Shown: piece by piece, positions 26,901 through 36,700 of the stretch
How positions within the stretch are numbered: position 1 is the first letter of the stretch
How the letters are laid out: each line of letters starts with the position of its first letter
Assembly (NCBI GenBank): GCA_021732405.1
Contig: JAKFVB010000023.1
Span: forward strand, 1 to 61,422
Length of the DNA: 61,422 nt
DNA from: Methylotenera sp.
GTDB taxonomy: Bacteria > Pseudomonadota > Gammaproteobacteria > Burkholderiales > Methylophilaceae
Reading direction: 5' to 3'
The notes under the pieces: model-generated
The model's database searches: none
What the model saw: the letters and a program-made list of their open reading frames with translations, nothing else
Told to the model about the DNA's origin: nothing
Made by a program: the position numbers and the translations under genes

Positions 26901-28082
26901 TTAAAAACGCAAATCTGCTTTTAAATCATCCACGTGTTCCAGCCCTACTGCAATTCTGACTAGATTATCGCTAATCCCTGCCTGTAATCTTGCCTCTGCT
27001 GTAATGCGGCTATGCGTTGTGGTCGCTGGGTGCGTAATGGTACTTTTCGCATCGCCTAAATTAGCGGTAATGGAAATCAACTCTGTCGAATCTATCAGCG
27101 CCCATGCTGCTTCTTGCTTGGTTTGGCCTGCTTTTGGCTTCACTTCAAAACTGACAATACCGCCACCGCTTAACTGCTGCTTCATCGCTAGAGCATGCTG
27201 CGGATTCGAGGTTAGACCAGGATAATACACGCGCGCAACTTGTGGTTGCGCTTCTAACCAAGTGGCTAATTCCAAGGCTTTACGCGCATGTGCTTCCATG
27301 CGGATATGTAGCGTTTCTAAACCTTTTAAAAACACCCATGCATTAAAGGCACTCATGGTCACGCCTGCTGTACGCAAAAATGCATATACAGGCTCCATTA
27401 AAGCTTTGCTGCCAAGCACGGCACCACCAAGGCATCTGCCCTGCCCATCAATATATTTGGTGGCGGAATGAATAATGATATCTGCGCCTAAATCTAATGG
27501 CTTTTGAATAGCGGGTGTGCAAAAGCAATTATCCACCACCAAGTGGGCATTTGCCTGATGTGCAATATCGGCCAAAACTTGAATGTCGCACACTTCAGTC
27601 AAGGGGTTAGATGGCGTTTCAACAAAAAACAATTTGGTTTTAGGGGTGATTGCAGCTTGCCACTCAGACGGATTGGTGAGTGATACAAAAGTCACTTCCA
27701 AGCCCCAGCGTTTCAATATATTGCCAAACAACTGCACACTGGTGCCAAACACACTGCGTGACGCCACAACATGGTCACCCGCACTGCATAAACCCATCAC
27801 GCAGGCCAAAATTGCAGACATACCGCTTGATGTGGCCACGCACTGCTCTGCGCCTTCTAGCGCAGCCAATTTGTTTTGGAACATAGTGACAGTTGGATTG
27901 GTAAAGCGTGAGTAAATATTGCCTGGCTCTGCACCGCTAAAACGTGCAGCGGCTTGTGCTGAATTTTTAAACTTGAAACTTGAGTTTAAGAATAAAGCCT
28001 CAGAATTTTCACCAAACTCAGTCGTTTCGGTGCCAGCGCGTAAGCTTAAAGTCTCAGGATGATAAGTTTTATTGGTCGTCAT
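26901..28082 (-). CDS. metZ: O-succinylhomoserine sulfhydrylase MetZ
   Basis: MetZ makes homocysteine directly from O-succinylhomoserine and sulfide, a PLP-dependent reaction of methionine synthesis. The 393-residue Cys/Met-metabolism enzyme has ATSSGMSAI (phosphate binding), VVDNCFCTP (PLP ring Asp) and the Schiff-base Lys in SATKYIDGQG near residue 209. The FTNPTVTMFQNKLAALEG start and SFEVK C-terminal part fit MetZ better than MetB or MetC, but these paralogues are close. It usually follows purF directly in betaproteobacteria; here an aminotransferase gene is placed between them. Confidence 0.9.
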   Translation of the reverse strand: MTTNKTYHPETLSLRAGTETTEFGENSEALFLNSSFKFKNSAQAAARFSGAEPGNIYSRFTNPTVTMFQNKLAALEGAEQCVATSSGMSAILACVMGLCSAGDHVVASRSVFGTSVQLFGNILKRWGLEVTFVSLTNPSEWQAAITPKTKLFFVETPSNPLTEVCDIQVLADIAHQANAHLVVDNCFCTPAIQKPLDLGADIIIHSATKYIDGQGRCLGGAVLGSKALMEPVYAFLRTAGVTMSAFNAWVFLKGLETLHIRMEAHARKALELATWLEAQPQVARVYYPGLTSNPQHALAMKQQLSGGGIVSFEVKPKAGQTKQEAAWALIDSTELISITANLGDAKSTITHPATTTHSRITAEARLQAGISDNLVRIAVGLEHVDDLKADLRF

Positions 28083-28125
28083 AATGTTAAATCACTTAAA
28101 TATATATGGGCAAAATCTGGGCGTT

Positions 28126-28167
28126 AAAAAACCCGTGTTAGCTAAAGAATAAGCTAAAACGGGTTTT
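28126..28167 (-). terminator. Hairpin terminator between the wecE-like gene and metZ
   Basis: AAAACCCGT and ACGGGTTTT outer arms, with inner AGCT pairing, form a long stem at 28126-28167 and run into a T-rich stretch on the minus strand. It should end transcription from purF/wecE, or act as a leader attenuator for metZ. Confidence 0.7.
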
Positions 28168-28235
28168 GGCTCTCGCTTTAGCAGAATTTATTATGCGCCC
28201 GCAAGCTGAGTAAGGCTTTGTTTAAAGTTGGCCAC

Positions 28236-28295
28236 TCAAATCAGCGCAATTCCATTTAACGCCCTTAATACAATCATGTCAAGTACATTACTCAT
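28236..28295 (-). pseudogene. 19-codon stub of a truncated gene after the wecE-like gene
   Basis: An ATG at 28295 opens MSNVLDMIVLRALNGIALI and stops at 28236. It would overlap a TGA of the wecE-like gene as TGATG if the neighbouring A9 tract were one base shorter. This looks like the start of a coupled next gene whose body has been deleted. The stub is hydrophobic, so the lost gene may have encoded a membrane protein; its identity cannot be read. It is also in frame with the aminotransferase as sequenced. Confidence 0.45.
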
Positions 28296-29432
28296 CAAAA
28301 AAAAACCAGATACCACTTTTGCACCTAACACTTTCAACACATCTTTTTGCTGCTTACCCAAACCCACCCACAAAGGTAATCTCAGTAAACGTTCGGACAA
28401 ATCATCAGTTTGCTTTAACTCACCATGTATGCGTGCAAATTGCTTACCCGCTGGCGCACTGTGCAATGGAATATAGTGAAATACAGGATGAATATCTTGT
28501 TTTTTAAATCGTTGTATCAGTTCTGTGCGCTGTTTGAGTGAGTTCAGCAAAACATAATACATATGCGCATTGTGTTGGCACTCTACGGGAATGATTGGCC
28601 GTCTTAAATCGCCCTTTTGTTCTAATTCCTGTAGAGCCTCATGATAAATATTCCATATATCCATACGCTTCTGGGTAATTTCTTCGGCTTTTTCCAGTTG
28701 CGCATATAAAAAAGCAGCGACATCTTCACCAGGTAGATAAGACGATCCGATGTCTTGCCAAGTGTATTTATCGACTTGTCCACGATAGAATTGGCTACGA
28801 TTAGTGCCTTTTTCACGAATTATTTCTGCTCTTGCTGCAAATTGGTCGTCATTAATGAGTATCGCGCCACCCTCACCAGCGATAATATTTTTAGTCTCAT
28901 GAAAAGAGTAAGCGCCTATATGGCCAATTGAACCGAGTGCGCGCCCTTTATAAGTGGCCATAATCCCTTGAGCAGCGTCTTCAATTACCAGCAAATTATG
29001 TTTTTTGGCAATTTGCATAATCGTATCCATTTCACAACCCACACCTGCGTAATGTACTGGTACTATGGCTTTTGTGCGGGGTGTTATAGCTGCTTCAATC
29101 AATGCTTCATCAATATTTAAAGTGTCAGCAAGAATATCAACGAATACGGGCGTCCCACCCCTTAATGCAAATGCATTTGCGGTAGAAACAAAAGTGTAAG
29201 ATGGCATAATCACTTCGTCTCCTGGCTGAATTTGAGCCAGTAATGCAGACATCTCGAGTGCAGCAGTGCAAGAGTGAGTGATGAGTGCTTTTTTAGTGCC
29301 TGTATTGCTCTCTAACCATCGACTGGATTTTCCAGTAAAAAATCCATCGCCCGATAAATTTCCTGTCTCGTGTGATTGACGTATGTATTCAAGCTCGTTA
29401 CCAGTTAGATATATTTTATTGAAAGGAATCAT
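28236..29432 (-). CDS. wecE: dTDP-4-amino-4,6-dideoxygalactose transaminase (WecE/RffA type) with frameshifted tail
   Basis: The protein is close to E. coli WecE along its whole length. Shared stretches are MIPFN, IQPGDEVIMPSYTFVSTANAF, IVPVHYAG, EDAAQG, the PLP Lys in SFHETKN, and IREKGTNRSQFYRGQVDKYTW. It would transfer an amino group to dTDP-4-dehydro-6-deoxyglucose, an RfbB product, giving dTDP-fucosamine (4-amino) for surface polysaccharide. As sequenced it has 398 residues. The last 20 come from reading through an A9/T9 tract (28297-28305) into the next gene's start. One base less would stop it at 378, against 376 in E. coli. Its position between purF and metZ suggests transfer. Confidence 0.9.
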   Translation of the reverse strand: MIPFNKIYLTGNELEYIRQSHETGNLSGDGFFTGKSSRWLESNTGTKKALITHSCTAALEMSALLAQIQPGDEVIMPSYTFVSTANAFALRGGTPVFVDILADTLNIDEALIEAAITPRTKAIVPVHYAGVGCEMDTIMQIAKKHNLLVIEDAAQGIMATYKGRALGSIGHIGAYSFHETKNIIAGEGGAILINDDQFAARAEIIREKGTNRSQFYRGQVDKYTWQDIGSSYLPGEDVAAFLYAQLEKAEEITQKRMDIWNIYHEALQELEQKGDLRRPIIPVECQHNAHMYYVLLNSLKQRTELIQRFKKQDIHPVFHYIPLHSAPAGKQFARIHGELKQTDDLSERLLRLPLWVGLGKQQKDVLKVLGAKVVSGFFLMSNVLDMIVLRALNGIALI

Positions 29433-29550
29433 TACTGCTCTTCACTTTTATGTCATTTCAGTTTAATTTATCTTATATAAAAAAAATATTACCCGAACGG
29501 GTATACGCTAATGTTTCTTAATATTTTTTCAATCTTTAAAGATTAATCTA

Positions 29551-31098
29551 TCAAGAAACCTGCTCAACGGCTTCATCTTCTTCTGAGTCAATTAAATTTA
29601 AATCAAGTTGCGTACTAGAATTGCTGGGCTTTTGCTTTTTATTGAAGTCACCGCGTGCCGACTCAATGCGATTTAAATAGGCAGCATCTACGTCTCCTGT
29701 CACGTATTTACCATCAAAACAGCTGCAATCAAATATCTGAATCTTAGGATTTGATTTTGTTATCACCTCTACCAGCGCGTCTAGATCTTGATAAATCAGC
29801 GCATCCGCGCCAATTTCTTGGCAAATTTGCTCATCAGTACGGCCTGTCGCCAGTAATTCATCACGACTTGGCATATCGATACCGTACACATTAGGAAAGC
29901 GCACTGGCGGTGCGGCTGAAGCAAAATAAACTTTATTCGCGCCTGCATCACGCGCCATTTGTACAATTTGCTGTGATGTGGTGCCGCGCACAATTGAATC
30001 ATCCACCAATAAAACGTTTTTACCTTTAAATTCAATACCAATTGGGTTTAATTTCTGACGGACGGATTTTTTGCGTAGCGCCTGACCAGGCATAATAAAA
30101 GTGCGTCCAATATAGCGATTTTTAATGAATCCCTCGCGATAGTCTAAGCCCAGAGAAATGCCTACCTGTAATGCGCTTGGGCGACTGGTATCAGGAATTG
30201 GAATCACCACATCTATTTTTAAATGACTCCATTCACGTTTGATTTTTGCAGCCAGTGTCGTACCCATATCCAAACGGGTTTGATACACCGAGACATTATC
30301 AATGACTGAATCTGGGCGTGCTAAATAGACATATTCAAAAATGCATGGTGTTAAAGTGGGTGTTTCTGCGCACTGCTGACTAAATAAATTGCCGTCCATA
30401 TCAATGAATATGGCCTCTCCTGGCTCTACATCACGCATCAACTTAAAGCCCAGCACATCTAATGCAACGCTTTCTGAGGCAACAATATATTCAGTGCCTT
30501 TATCTGTATCTAGCTTACCAATCACCAATGGACGAATGCCGTGTGGGTCACGAAAGGCAAGCAATCCAAAATTGGCAATCATTGCAACCACGGCGTAAGC
30601 ACCTTTGCAACGTTTGTGTACACCAGACACGGCATCGAACGCCATATCTGTATTTAATACGGCATTACGTGATGTTTTTTCAATCTCATGCGCGAGCACA
30701 TTCAGTAATACTTCAGAATCAGAGCTGGTGTTAATGTGACGCAAATCTTGGCGAAACATCTCTGATTTTAATTGCTCAGAATTGGTTAAATTGCCGTTAT
30801 GACCAAGCACGATTCCAAATGGCGAATTGACATAAAATGGTTGCGCCTCAGCGGCACTTGATGAACCCGCAGTTGGATAACGCACATGCGCAATACCAGC
30901 ATTGCCCACCAAGCTGCGCATATGCCGAGTTTGAAACACATCTTTTACTAAGCCATTGTTTTTGTGCATAAAAAATGTATTTCCGTCACAGGTAACAATA
31001 CCTGCCGCATCTTGGCCGCGATGCTGTAGCACTAACAAACCATCGTATAACAGTTGGTTAACTGGGTTTTTACCGACAATACCTATAATTCCGCACAT
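29551..31098 (-). CDS. purF: Amidophosphoribosyltransferase PurF
   Basis: PurF begins purine synthesis by making phosphoribosylamine from PRPP and glutamine. The N-terminal nucleophile Cys2 is exposed after Met removal (MCGIIGIVG), and [11 protein letters not shown] belongs to the glutaminase domain. The PRPP-binding loop [14 protein letters not shown] and [18 protein letters not shown] belong to the C-terminal transferase domain. Length is 515 residues with an acidic C-tail. It lies behind cvpA, as in E. coli, but a 136 bp gap with an inverted repeat separates them, so it may have its own promoter. Confidence 0.96.
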   Translation of the reverse strand: MCGIIGIVGKNPVNQLLYDGLLVLQHRGQDAAGIVTCDGNTFFMHKNNGLVKDVFQTRHMRSLVGNAGIAHVRYPTAGSSSAAEAQPFYVNSPFGIVLGHNGNLTNSEQLKSEMFRQDLRHINTSSDSEVLLNVLAHEIEKTSRNAVLNTDMAFDAVSGVHKRCKGAYAVVAMIANFGLLAFRDPHGIRPLVIGKLDTDKGTEYIVASESVALDVLGFKLMRDVEPGEAIFIDMDGNLFSQQCAETPTLTPCIFEYVYLARPDSVIDNVSVYQTRLDMGTTLAAKIKREWSHLKIDVVIPIPDTSRPSALQVGISLGLDYREGFIKNRYIGRTFIMPGQALRKKSVRQKLNPIGIEFKGKNVLLVDDSIVRGTTSQQIVQMARDAGANKVYFASAAPPVRFPNVYGIDMPSRDELLATGRTDEQICQEIGADALIYQDLDALVEVITKSNPKIQIFDCSCFDGKYVTGDVDAAYLNRIESARGDFNKKQKPSNSSTQLDLNLIDSEEDEAVEQVS

Positions 31099-31170
31099 AG
31101 ATGAATTTCCTTAACTATCCAGTTTTAAATGCAACAATAAGCGACTAAAAACGCGCTACTTAACACATTA

Positions 31171-31196
31171 TTTAGGTCAAAATTATTTGACCTAAA
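31171..31196. repeat. 11-bp inverted repeat between cvpA and purF
   Basis: Arms TTTAGGTCAAA (31171-31181) and TTTGACCTAAA (31186-31196) close an ATTA loop. On the minus strand it lies after cvpA, so it may be a terminator. The half-site TGACCTAAAA recurs at 47605 and 51706. Confidence 0.55.
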
Positions 31197-31234
31197 ATAG
31201 GCCTGCTTAATAGTCAGCTTAATAGCAACGCCAA

Positions 31235-31729
31235 CTAATCATATTTAACATATTGCGCTACCTTTTGAGGCATCCAAGGTAATGCTGTTTTAACGAGTGC
31301 TTCAAGTGGTGAACTAAACATCGCGTTAGTCCAGCGCGCATCTTTAGGAATACTGGTTAAACCCGCTAAAAATACCAACACACAGACAATTAACAACCCC
31401 TTTGCAAACCCGAATAATGCGCCGAAAAAGCGATTTAGCCAACCCAAACCAATTTTTTTCAGCAAACTTGACAGTGCAATTGACAATAAACTAAAAATCA
31501 AGAGCACACCTAAAAATAGGATTGAAAACGCTGCCAACACACGTAATGCATCGCTAGGAATATCCTGTGGCAATAAAGGTATTAATTGGGCAGCATATGT
31601 TTTAGCGACATAAAATGCGACTAGCCAGCCAATAATTGATAACGCTTCTCGCACAGCTCCGCGCATCATGCTCACGATAATGCACAGGCCTATAATAATA
31701 AATACAGTGTAATCAAAACCCGTCATCAT
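31235..31729 (-). CDS. cvpA: CvpA family membrane protein
   Basis: CvpA is an inner-membrane protein named for its need in colicin V production and found next to purF in many proteobacteria. The 164 residues contain four predicted helices: about 5-20, 27-45, 65-92 and 100-122. The N-terminal FDYTVFIIIGLCIIVSMMRGAVREALSI and the GLGWLNRFFGALFGFAKG segment are typical. Its role in metabolism is unsettled; links to purine starvation, biofilm and envelope stress are known for the family. It follows dedD by 14 bp in the folC-dedD-cvpA row. Confidence 0.9.
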   Translation of the reverse strand: MMTGFDYTVFIIIGLCIIVSMMRGAVREALSIIGWLVAFYVAKTYAAQLIPLLPQDIPSDALRVLAAFSILFLGVLLIFSLLSIALSSLLKKIGLGWLNRFFGALFGFAKGLLIVCVLVFLAGLTSIPKDARWTNAMFSSPLEALVKTALPWMPQKVAQYVKYD

Positions 31730-31743
31730 TGAGTGACTAGCAA

Positions 31744-32343
31744 CTATTGGCTAACAACCATGCCAGTGAGGCCTGCATCTTTTATATTTTGCAATGCAAT
31801 TGCTGCTTCGTTACGCTCACCTAGCAAATGCGTACGCAGACGAATTTTTTTTCCTTTAGCGGTATCGATTTTTTCTGTCTGTGATGAATAACCCAAATCC
31901 GTCAGCTTTGCTTGTAATTGTATTACATTGGCTTCATCAGAAAACACGCCTATTTGCACATAGAATTTTGGGCTATTCACCACTTTCTTTTCTGCTGGCT
32001 TAGGTTGTACTAAAGCAATTTTTTCCTCTGCTACAGGTTCCGCTGGTGCTTGCTCTATTTGAGTTGCTGGCTCATTAATGACTGACTCGGTATTCAGTGG
32101 CGCAATTTCCTCAGGGATCACATTAGAATCAAAATCAGAAATGGCTGCAGATGAATCTGGACTTTGATTTTGGTTAGATAAAGTAATCGTAACTTCTTCG
32201 GCAGGGGCTGTAATTGCTTGATCTTTTAAAATAATGGGCAACACAATAATCATCAGCAAAACCAATGCAATTGCCCCAACCAAACGTCGACGCGCGCGCT
32301 TTTTTAAGGTTAACTCTTGGTCATTAGGTGCGTCTTTTTGCAT
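31744..32343 (-). CDS. dedD: SPOR-domain cell division protein (DedD-like)
   Basis: The 199-residue protein has a short cytosolic basic N-terminus, a single membrane helix (about 21-40), a Pro/Glu/Ala-rich periplasmic linker and a C-terminal SPOR domain (about 123-199, KFYVQIGVFSDEANVIQLQAKL). SPOR domains bind denuded glycan at the septum, so the protein should localise to the division site. Gene position between folC and cvpA is the standard dedD place. The start is an ATG 80 bp after the folC stop. Confidence 0.9.
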   Translation of the reverse strand: MQKDAPNDQELTLKKRARRRLVGAIALVLLMIIVLPIILKDQAITAPAEEVTITLSNQNQSPDSSAAISDFDSNVIPEEIAPLNTESVINEPATQIEQAPAEPVAEEKIALVQPKPAEKKVVNSPKFYVQIGVFSDEANVIQLQAKLTDLGYSSQTEKIDTAKGKKIRLRTHLLGERNEAAIALQNIKDAGLTGMVVSQ

Positions 32344-32423
32344 ATTTAACTTTCAGCCCTACGCTAGTGAATAATTATAATGGGGTTGAAGCTGCCGATT
32401 TAAACAGTTATTCAATCAATAGA

Positions 32424-33710
32424 TTAATTAATCTTTTTGTTAGCAATATAATCAATCGCATCAGCAACAGTGTAAAACGAACCAAACACGATAATTCTAT
32501 CATTTTTAGTCGCAATATCACAGGCAGCAACCAGTGCTGATGCGACATCTGTAAACGAATGAATCTGCGCATTTGGATTATTTTGAATCAATTTATCATT
32601 TAATTCTGTGGCCTTTGCGCCACGCACACTGTGATTATCTGCAATAAACCACTGATTGATATGTGGCAAAACCGCTTGAATCACGCCATTAATATCTTTA
32701 TCAGCCAGCATGGCAAACACAGCAAAGGTACTACCTGCACAAGGCGCAGCTTGCAAATTGTGTGCAAGTGACAAGGCTGCGTGCGGGTTATGTGCAACAT
32801 CCACAATAACATTAGGATTTGTAGAAATAGAATAAAAGCGCCCCACCAAATTTACCGTGTTCAAAGCAGTTTGAATATGGCTGATTTTTACAGGTAAAAA
32901 TATGGTTAAGTATTGCACCGCACAGACAGCACAAGCCGCATTATTTAACTGGAATTCGCCATGTAAACCCAGATTTGGCAGTAAGAAATCATTTTCTTTT
33001 TCTGTGTACTGCCAACCATTAGCCATTTTTTTCACACTAAAATCACGGTTAATTAGTTTTAGTGGTGTATTTAAGTGCTTGGCATAGTCTATTAGGCTGT
33101 TTGGTGGGTCTTCATCCCCACAAATCGCGAATACATTTGGTCGGAAAATGCCTGCTTTTTCAAATCCAATTTTTTCTCGGGTATCGCCCAAATACTCCAT
33201 ATGATCTAAATCAATGGTAGTGATGATGCTGCAAGCGGGTTCAAAAATATTGACCGCGTCTAATCTGCCGCCTAAACCCACTTCTAGCACAACCACATCA
33301 AGTTTTGCCTGGCAAAAATGCCACATTGCAGCCAGTGTACCCATTTCAAAATAGGTTAATGCAACGTTGCCGCGCGCGTTTTCAACTGCGTCAAAAGCTT
33401 TGCATAAATCCGCATCGGATATGTCTTGATGGTTGATACGTACGCGCTCGTTATAGCGCAGTAAATGTGGCGATGTGTAGCAACCGACAGCAAAACCAGC
33501 TTCTGTGTAAATTTGGCTTAACATGGCGCAGGTAGAACCTTTACCGTTGGTGCCCGCAACCATAATAATGGGAAAACTCGGCTTAATGTTTAATTGTTTG
33601 GCAACAGCACTAACACGCTCCAAACCCATGGCGATTGATTTAGGATGTAGCGCTTCGATATAAGCCAACCACTGCTGCGCAGTAGTTGGCTTGGGTATTG
33701 GATTGGTCAC
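32424..33710 (-). CDS. folC: Bifunctional folylpolyglutamate/dihydrofolate synthase FolC
   Basis: FolC joins glutamate to dihydropteroate and extends the polyglutamate tail of folates. The 428-residue Mur-ligase-type enzyme has the P-loop VAGTNGKGSTCAML (about 51-64), the TSPHLLRYNERVRI stretch and the VVLEVGLGGRLDAVN metal/ATP region, and ends with a C-terminal ligase domain (VDVAHNPHA). The start appears to be GTG at 33710, 34 bp after accD, with weak Shine-Dalgarno. In a methylotroph folates also carry one-carbon units. It is part of the trp-accD-folC-dedD-cvpA row. Confidence 0.95.
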   Translation of the reverse strand: MTNPIPKPTTAQQWLAYIEALHPKSIAMGLERVSAVAKQLNIKPSFPIIMVAGTNGKGSTCAMLSQIYTEAGFAVGCYTSPHLLRYNERVRINHQDISDADLCKAFDAVENARGNVALTYFEMGTLAAMWHFCQAKLDVVVLEVGLGGRLDAVNIFEPACSIITTIDLDHMEYLGDTREKIGFEKAGIFRPNVFAICGDEDPPNSLIDYAKHLNTPLKLINRDFSVKKMANGWQYTEKENDFLLPNLGLHGEFQLNNAACAVCAVQYLTIFLPVKISHIQTALNTVNLVGRFYSISTNPNVIVDVAHNPHAALSLAHNLQAAPCAGSTFAVFAMLADKDINGVIQAVLPHINQWFIADNHSVRGAKATELNDKLIQNNPNAQIHSFTDVASALVAACDIATKNDRIIVFGSFYTVADAIDYIANKKIN

Positions 33711-33744
33711 AGATATTTAAGAACGCGGAGTTAAAACGATTTCG

Positions 33745-34623
33745 TTAGGCGGCTTTAGGTATTTTCATTAAATTGGATAGCATACTGGCTAATCGCTGGC
33801 GCATCTCGCGGCGATCAATAATCAAATCGACAGCACCGTGCTCAACTAAAAACTCGGCACGTTGAAAACCCTCTGGCAATGTTTCGCGCACCGTTTGCTC
33901 AATCACGCGCGGGCCTGCAAAACCAATTAACGCGTTGGGTTCAGCGATAATAACATCGCCCAACATCGCAAAACTGGCAGAAACACCACCCATTGTTGGG
34001 TCAGTTAACACTGAAATATAGGGTAAACCAGCTTGAGATAACTTGGTTAAAGCCGCGCTGGTTTTAGCCATTTGCATCAATGAAAGCAAACCTTCTTGCA
34101 TACGCGCGCCGCCGCTGGCAGAAATGCAAATAAAAGCGGATTTGCTTTTAATCGCCACATCAATGCCACGCACAAAGCGTTCGCCTACCACAGAGCCCAT
34201 CGAGCCACCCATGAATTTAAATTCAAACGCGGCGACGACTACATTTACACCAAGTATTTTGCCTTGCATCACAATCAACGCGTCTTTTTCGCCCACTTCT
34301 TTTTGGGCAGATTTCATGCGCTCTGCGTAACTTTTGCTATCTTTAAATTTTAATGCGTCAATTGGCTCAATATTAGCGCCAATTTCTGTGCGTAATTCGG
34401 TTTTTGTATCTGCATCTAATAACTGATTTAATCTGGCGCGCGCGCCAATTCGATTATGATGCGCACATTTCGGGCAGACTTCTGCATTGGATTCTAAATC
34501 GGTTTTATATAAAACAGACTGGCAAGAATCGCATTTACTCCAGAGGCCTTCTGGTACATTTTTCTTTTGCACAGCGCCTACAACATGTTGAATTTTTTGC
34601 GGAATTTTTTCTAACCAGCTCAT
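33745..34623 (-). CDS. accD: Acetyl-CoA carboxylase carboxyltransferase subunit beta
   Basis: AccD, with AccA, transfers the carboxyl group from biotin to acetyl-CoA, giving malonyl-CoA. The zinc ribbon at the N-terminus is complete: Cys31, Cys34, Cys50 and Cys53. It is followed by the crotonase-like carboxyltransferase fold with [24 protein letters not shown] and [11 protein letters not shown]. Length is 292 residues, as expected. It begins 10 bp after trpA, the conserved trpA-accD-folC arrangement of beta- and gammaproteobacteria, which implies a shared transcript. Confidence 0.97.
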   Translation of the reverse strand: MSWLEKIPQKIQHVVGAVQKKNVPEGLWSKCDSCQSVLYKTDLESNAEVCPKCAHHNRIGARARLNQLLDADTKTELRTEIGANIEPIDALKFKDSKSYAERMKSAQKEVGEKDALIVMQGKILGVNVVVAAFEFKFMGGSMGSVVGERFVRGIDVAIKSKSAFICISASGGARMQEGLLSLMQMAKTSAALTKLSQAGLPYISVLTDPTMGGVSASFAMLGDVIIAEPNALIGFAGPRVIEQTVRETLPEGFQRAEFLVEHGAVDLIIDRREMRQRLASMLSNLMKIPKAA

Positions 34624-34633
34624 TATTTACTCC

Positions 34634-35431
34634 TTAAGCGTCAATTGCAGCGCGTAATTCAGTCATTAATTGACTGACATTCGCCATCAAATTATCGTCG
34701 TTTGAATGTTCTATTGTCTGTACCATGCGGCTGCCAACTACAACCGCATCAGCAAATGCGGCCACATTTTTAGCAGTTACCGAATCCTTTACGCCAAAAC
34801 CAACGCCAATTGGCAAATCCGTTTTAAGTCGAATTTCTGCTACACGCGATTTCACTTCTTCAATATCTAAATTGGCAGAGCCAGTAACGCCCTTAAGTGA
34901 AACGTAATAAAGAAAGCCGCTGGCTTGATTGACAATCAAATCCACGCGCGCCGCATCTGACGTGGGTGACAGTAAAAAGATGCTATCCATACCATTAGCT
35001 TGCAGTTGACTGATAAATTCCTTACATTCTTCTGGCGGATAATCCACTGTAATCACACCGTCCACGCCTGATTCTTTTGCTAACTGGGTAAATTTCTCAG
35101 CGCCCATAGCCTCAACTGGATTAGCGTAACCCATTAATATAATTGGGGTTTTATCGTCTTTTTGGCGAAATTCTGCCACCATACTTAACACTTTTTTTAG
35201 GCCAACTTTGTGCATCAACGCACGTTCACTGGCACGCTGAATGACTGGGCCATCGGCCATCGGATCAGAGAACGGCACACCCAACTCAATCATATCTGCG
35301 CCTGTTTTTACCAAGGTATGCATCAGATTAACCGTGTGATTCGGGTGCGGATCGCCTGCTGTAATGTAAGGAATTAACGCTTTTTTATGGTTAACTTTTA
35401 GTGCGGAAAAGACGGTTTTAATGCGTGACAT
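34634..35431 (-). CDS. trpA: Tryptophan synthase alpha chain
   Basis: TrpA cleaves indole-3-glycerol phosphate to indole, which passes through a tunnel to TrpB. Catalytic Glu49 and Asp60 are at the E. coli positions in IELGVPFSDPMADGP. The phosphate-binding GVGFGVKD and VVGSRMV segments are intact over 265 residues. It starts 10 bp after trpB, consistent with tight co-translation of the partner subunits. Confidence 0.97.
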   Translation of the reverse strand: MSRIKTVFSALKVNHKKALIPYITAGDPHPNHTVNLMHTLVKTGADMIELGVPFSDPMADGPVIQRASERALMHKVGLKKVLSMVAEFRQKDDKTPIILMGYANPVEAMGAEKFTQLAKESGVDGVITVDYPPEECKEFISQLQANGMDSIFLLSPTSDAARVDLIVNQASGFLYYVSLKGVTGSANLDIEEVKSRVAEIRLKTDLPIGVGFGVKDSVTAKNVAAFADAVVVGSRMVQTIEHSNDDNLMANVSQLMTELRAAIDA

Positions 35432-35441
35432 ATTTTTAATT

Positions 35442-36644
35442 TTATAATGTTATATTTGCTAATTTAGCGACAGTGTTGATATCTTTATCACCACGACCAG
35501 ATAAATTCACCAAAATGATTTCATCTTTACGCATGGTTTTAGCCATTTTTTCTGCATGGGCTAGCGCATGGCTAGATTCCAATGCGGGAATAATGCCTTC
35601 TGTACGACACAAGCTGTGAAATGCGGCCATTGCTTCATCATCCGTAATCGCCACATACTCCGCACGTTTGATGTCTTTAAGCCAAGCATGCTCTGGGCCT
35701 ACACCAGGATAATCTAAACCTGCAGAAACTGAATGTGTTTCGATGATATTGCCATCGGCATCCTGCATTAAATAAGTACGATTGCCATGCAACACACCAA
35801 TCGGGCTATTCGCGGTTAACGGTGCGGCATGCATGCCTGTTTCCATGCCATGTCCAGCGGCTTCTACACCAATTAAACGCACATTTGGCACATCGATATA
35901 GGGATAAAAAATACCCATTGCATTAGAACCGCCGCCCACACAAGCAACCACAGCGTCTGGCTGGCGACCTAGCATCTCTTGCATTTGAATTTTAGCTTCT
36001 ACACCAATCACTGATTGAAAATCGCGTACCATCATCGGATAGGGATGCGGGCCTGCGACTGTGCCAATAATATAAAACGTATTTTCAATATTGGTCACCC
36101 AATCACGCATTGCTTCGTTCAGCGCATCTTTAAGCGTTTTAGAGCCGCTTTCTACAGGCACTACAGTAGCGCCCAGCAGTTTCATTCTGAATACATTGGG
36201 TGCTTGGCGTTTGACGTCTTCAGAACCCATATAAACGACGCATTCCAAGCCTAATCTAGCGGCAATCGTAGCAGTAGCAACACCATGCTGGCCAGCACCT
36301 GTTTCGGCAATCACGCGTGGTTTACCCATGCGCTTTGCCAGCAAAGCCTGACCAATCGTATTGTTTACTTTGTGCGCACCTGTATGGTTTAGGTCTTCGC
36401 GTTTTAAGTAGATTTGTGCCCCGCCTACTTTATCCGACCAGCGTTTAGCATGATAAATCGGACTTGGGCGACCAACGAAGTGTTTTAAATCGTAGGCAAA
36501 TTCTGCTAAAAAAGTTTCGTCATAGCGATATTTTTCATACATCACGCGTAGTTCTTCAAGCGCTTCGACTAATGTTTCTGCGACAAAAATACCACCAAAT
36601 TGACCAAAATGACCGCGCACATCTGGCATGTCATACACTTGCAT
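35442..36644 (-). CDS. trpB: Tryptophan synthase beta chain
   Basis: TrpB is the PLP enzyme that condenses indole with serine to tryptophan. The Schiff-base lysine is Lys92 in [10 protein letters not shown], and the phosphate-binding GGGSNAMG and the C-terminal SGRGDKD are present. I chose the ATG at 36644 (400 residues), which has AGGAG six bases upstream. A GTG immediately before it is in frame but too close to the Shine-Dalgarno. It lies between trpF and trpA; the other trp genes are outside this window. Confidence 0.97.
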   Translation of the reverse strand: MQVYDMPDVRGHFGQFGGIFVAETLVEALEELRVMYEKYRYDETFLAEFAYDLKHFVGRPSPIYHAKRWSDKVGGAQIYLKREDLNHTGAHKVNNTIGQALLAKRMGKPRVIAETGAGQHGVATATIAARLGLECVVYMGSEDVKRQAPNVFRMKLLGATVVPVESGSKTLKDALNEAMRDWVTNIENTFYIIGTVAGPHPYPMMVRDFQSVIGVEAKIQMQEMLGRQPDAVVACVGGGSNAMGIFYPYIDVPNVRLIGVEAAGHGMETGMHAAPLTANSPIGVLHGNRTYLMQDADGNIIETHSVSAGLDYPGVGPEHAWLKDIKRAEYVAITDDEAMAAFHSLCRTEGIIPALESSHALAHAEKMAKTMRKDEIILVNLSGRGDKDINTVAKLANITL

Positions 36645-36700
36645 CACCTACTCCTCAATTCCTACTTTTATACAACTTTGTTTTAGACTATTTAAATGCG

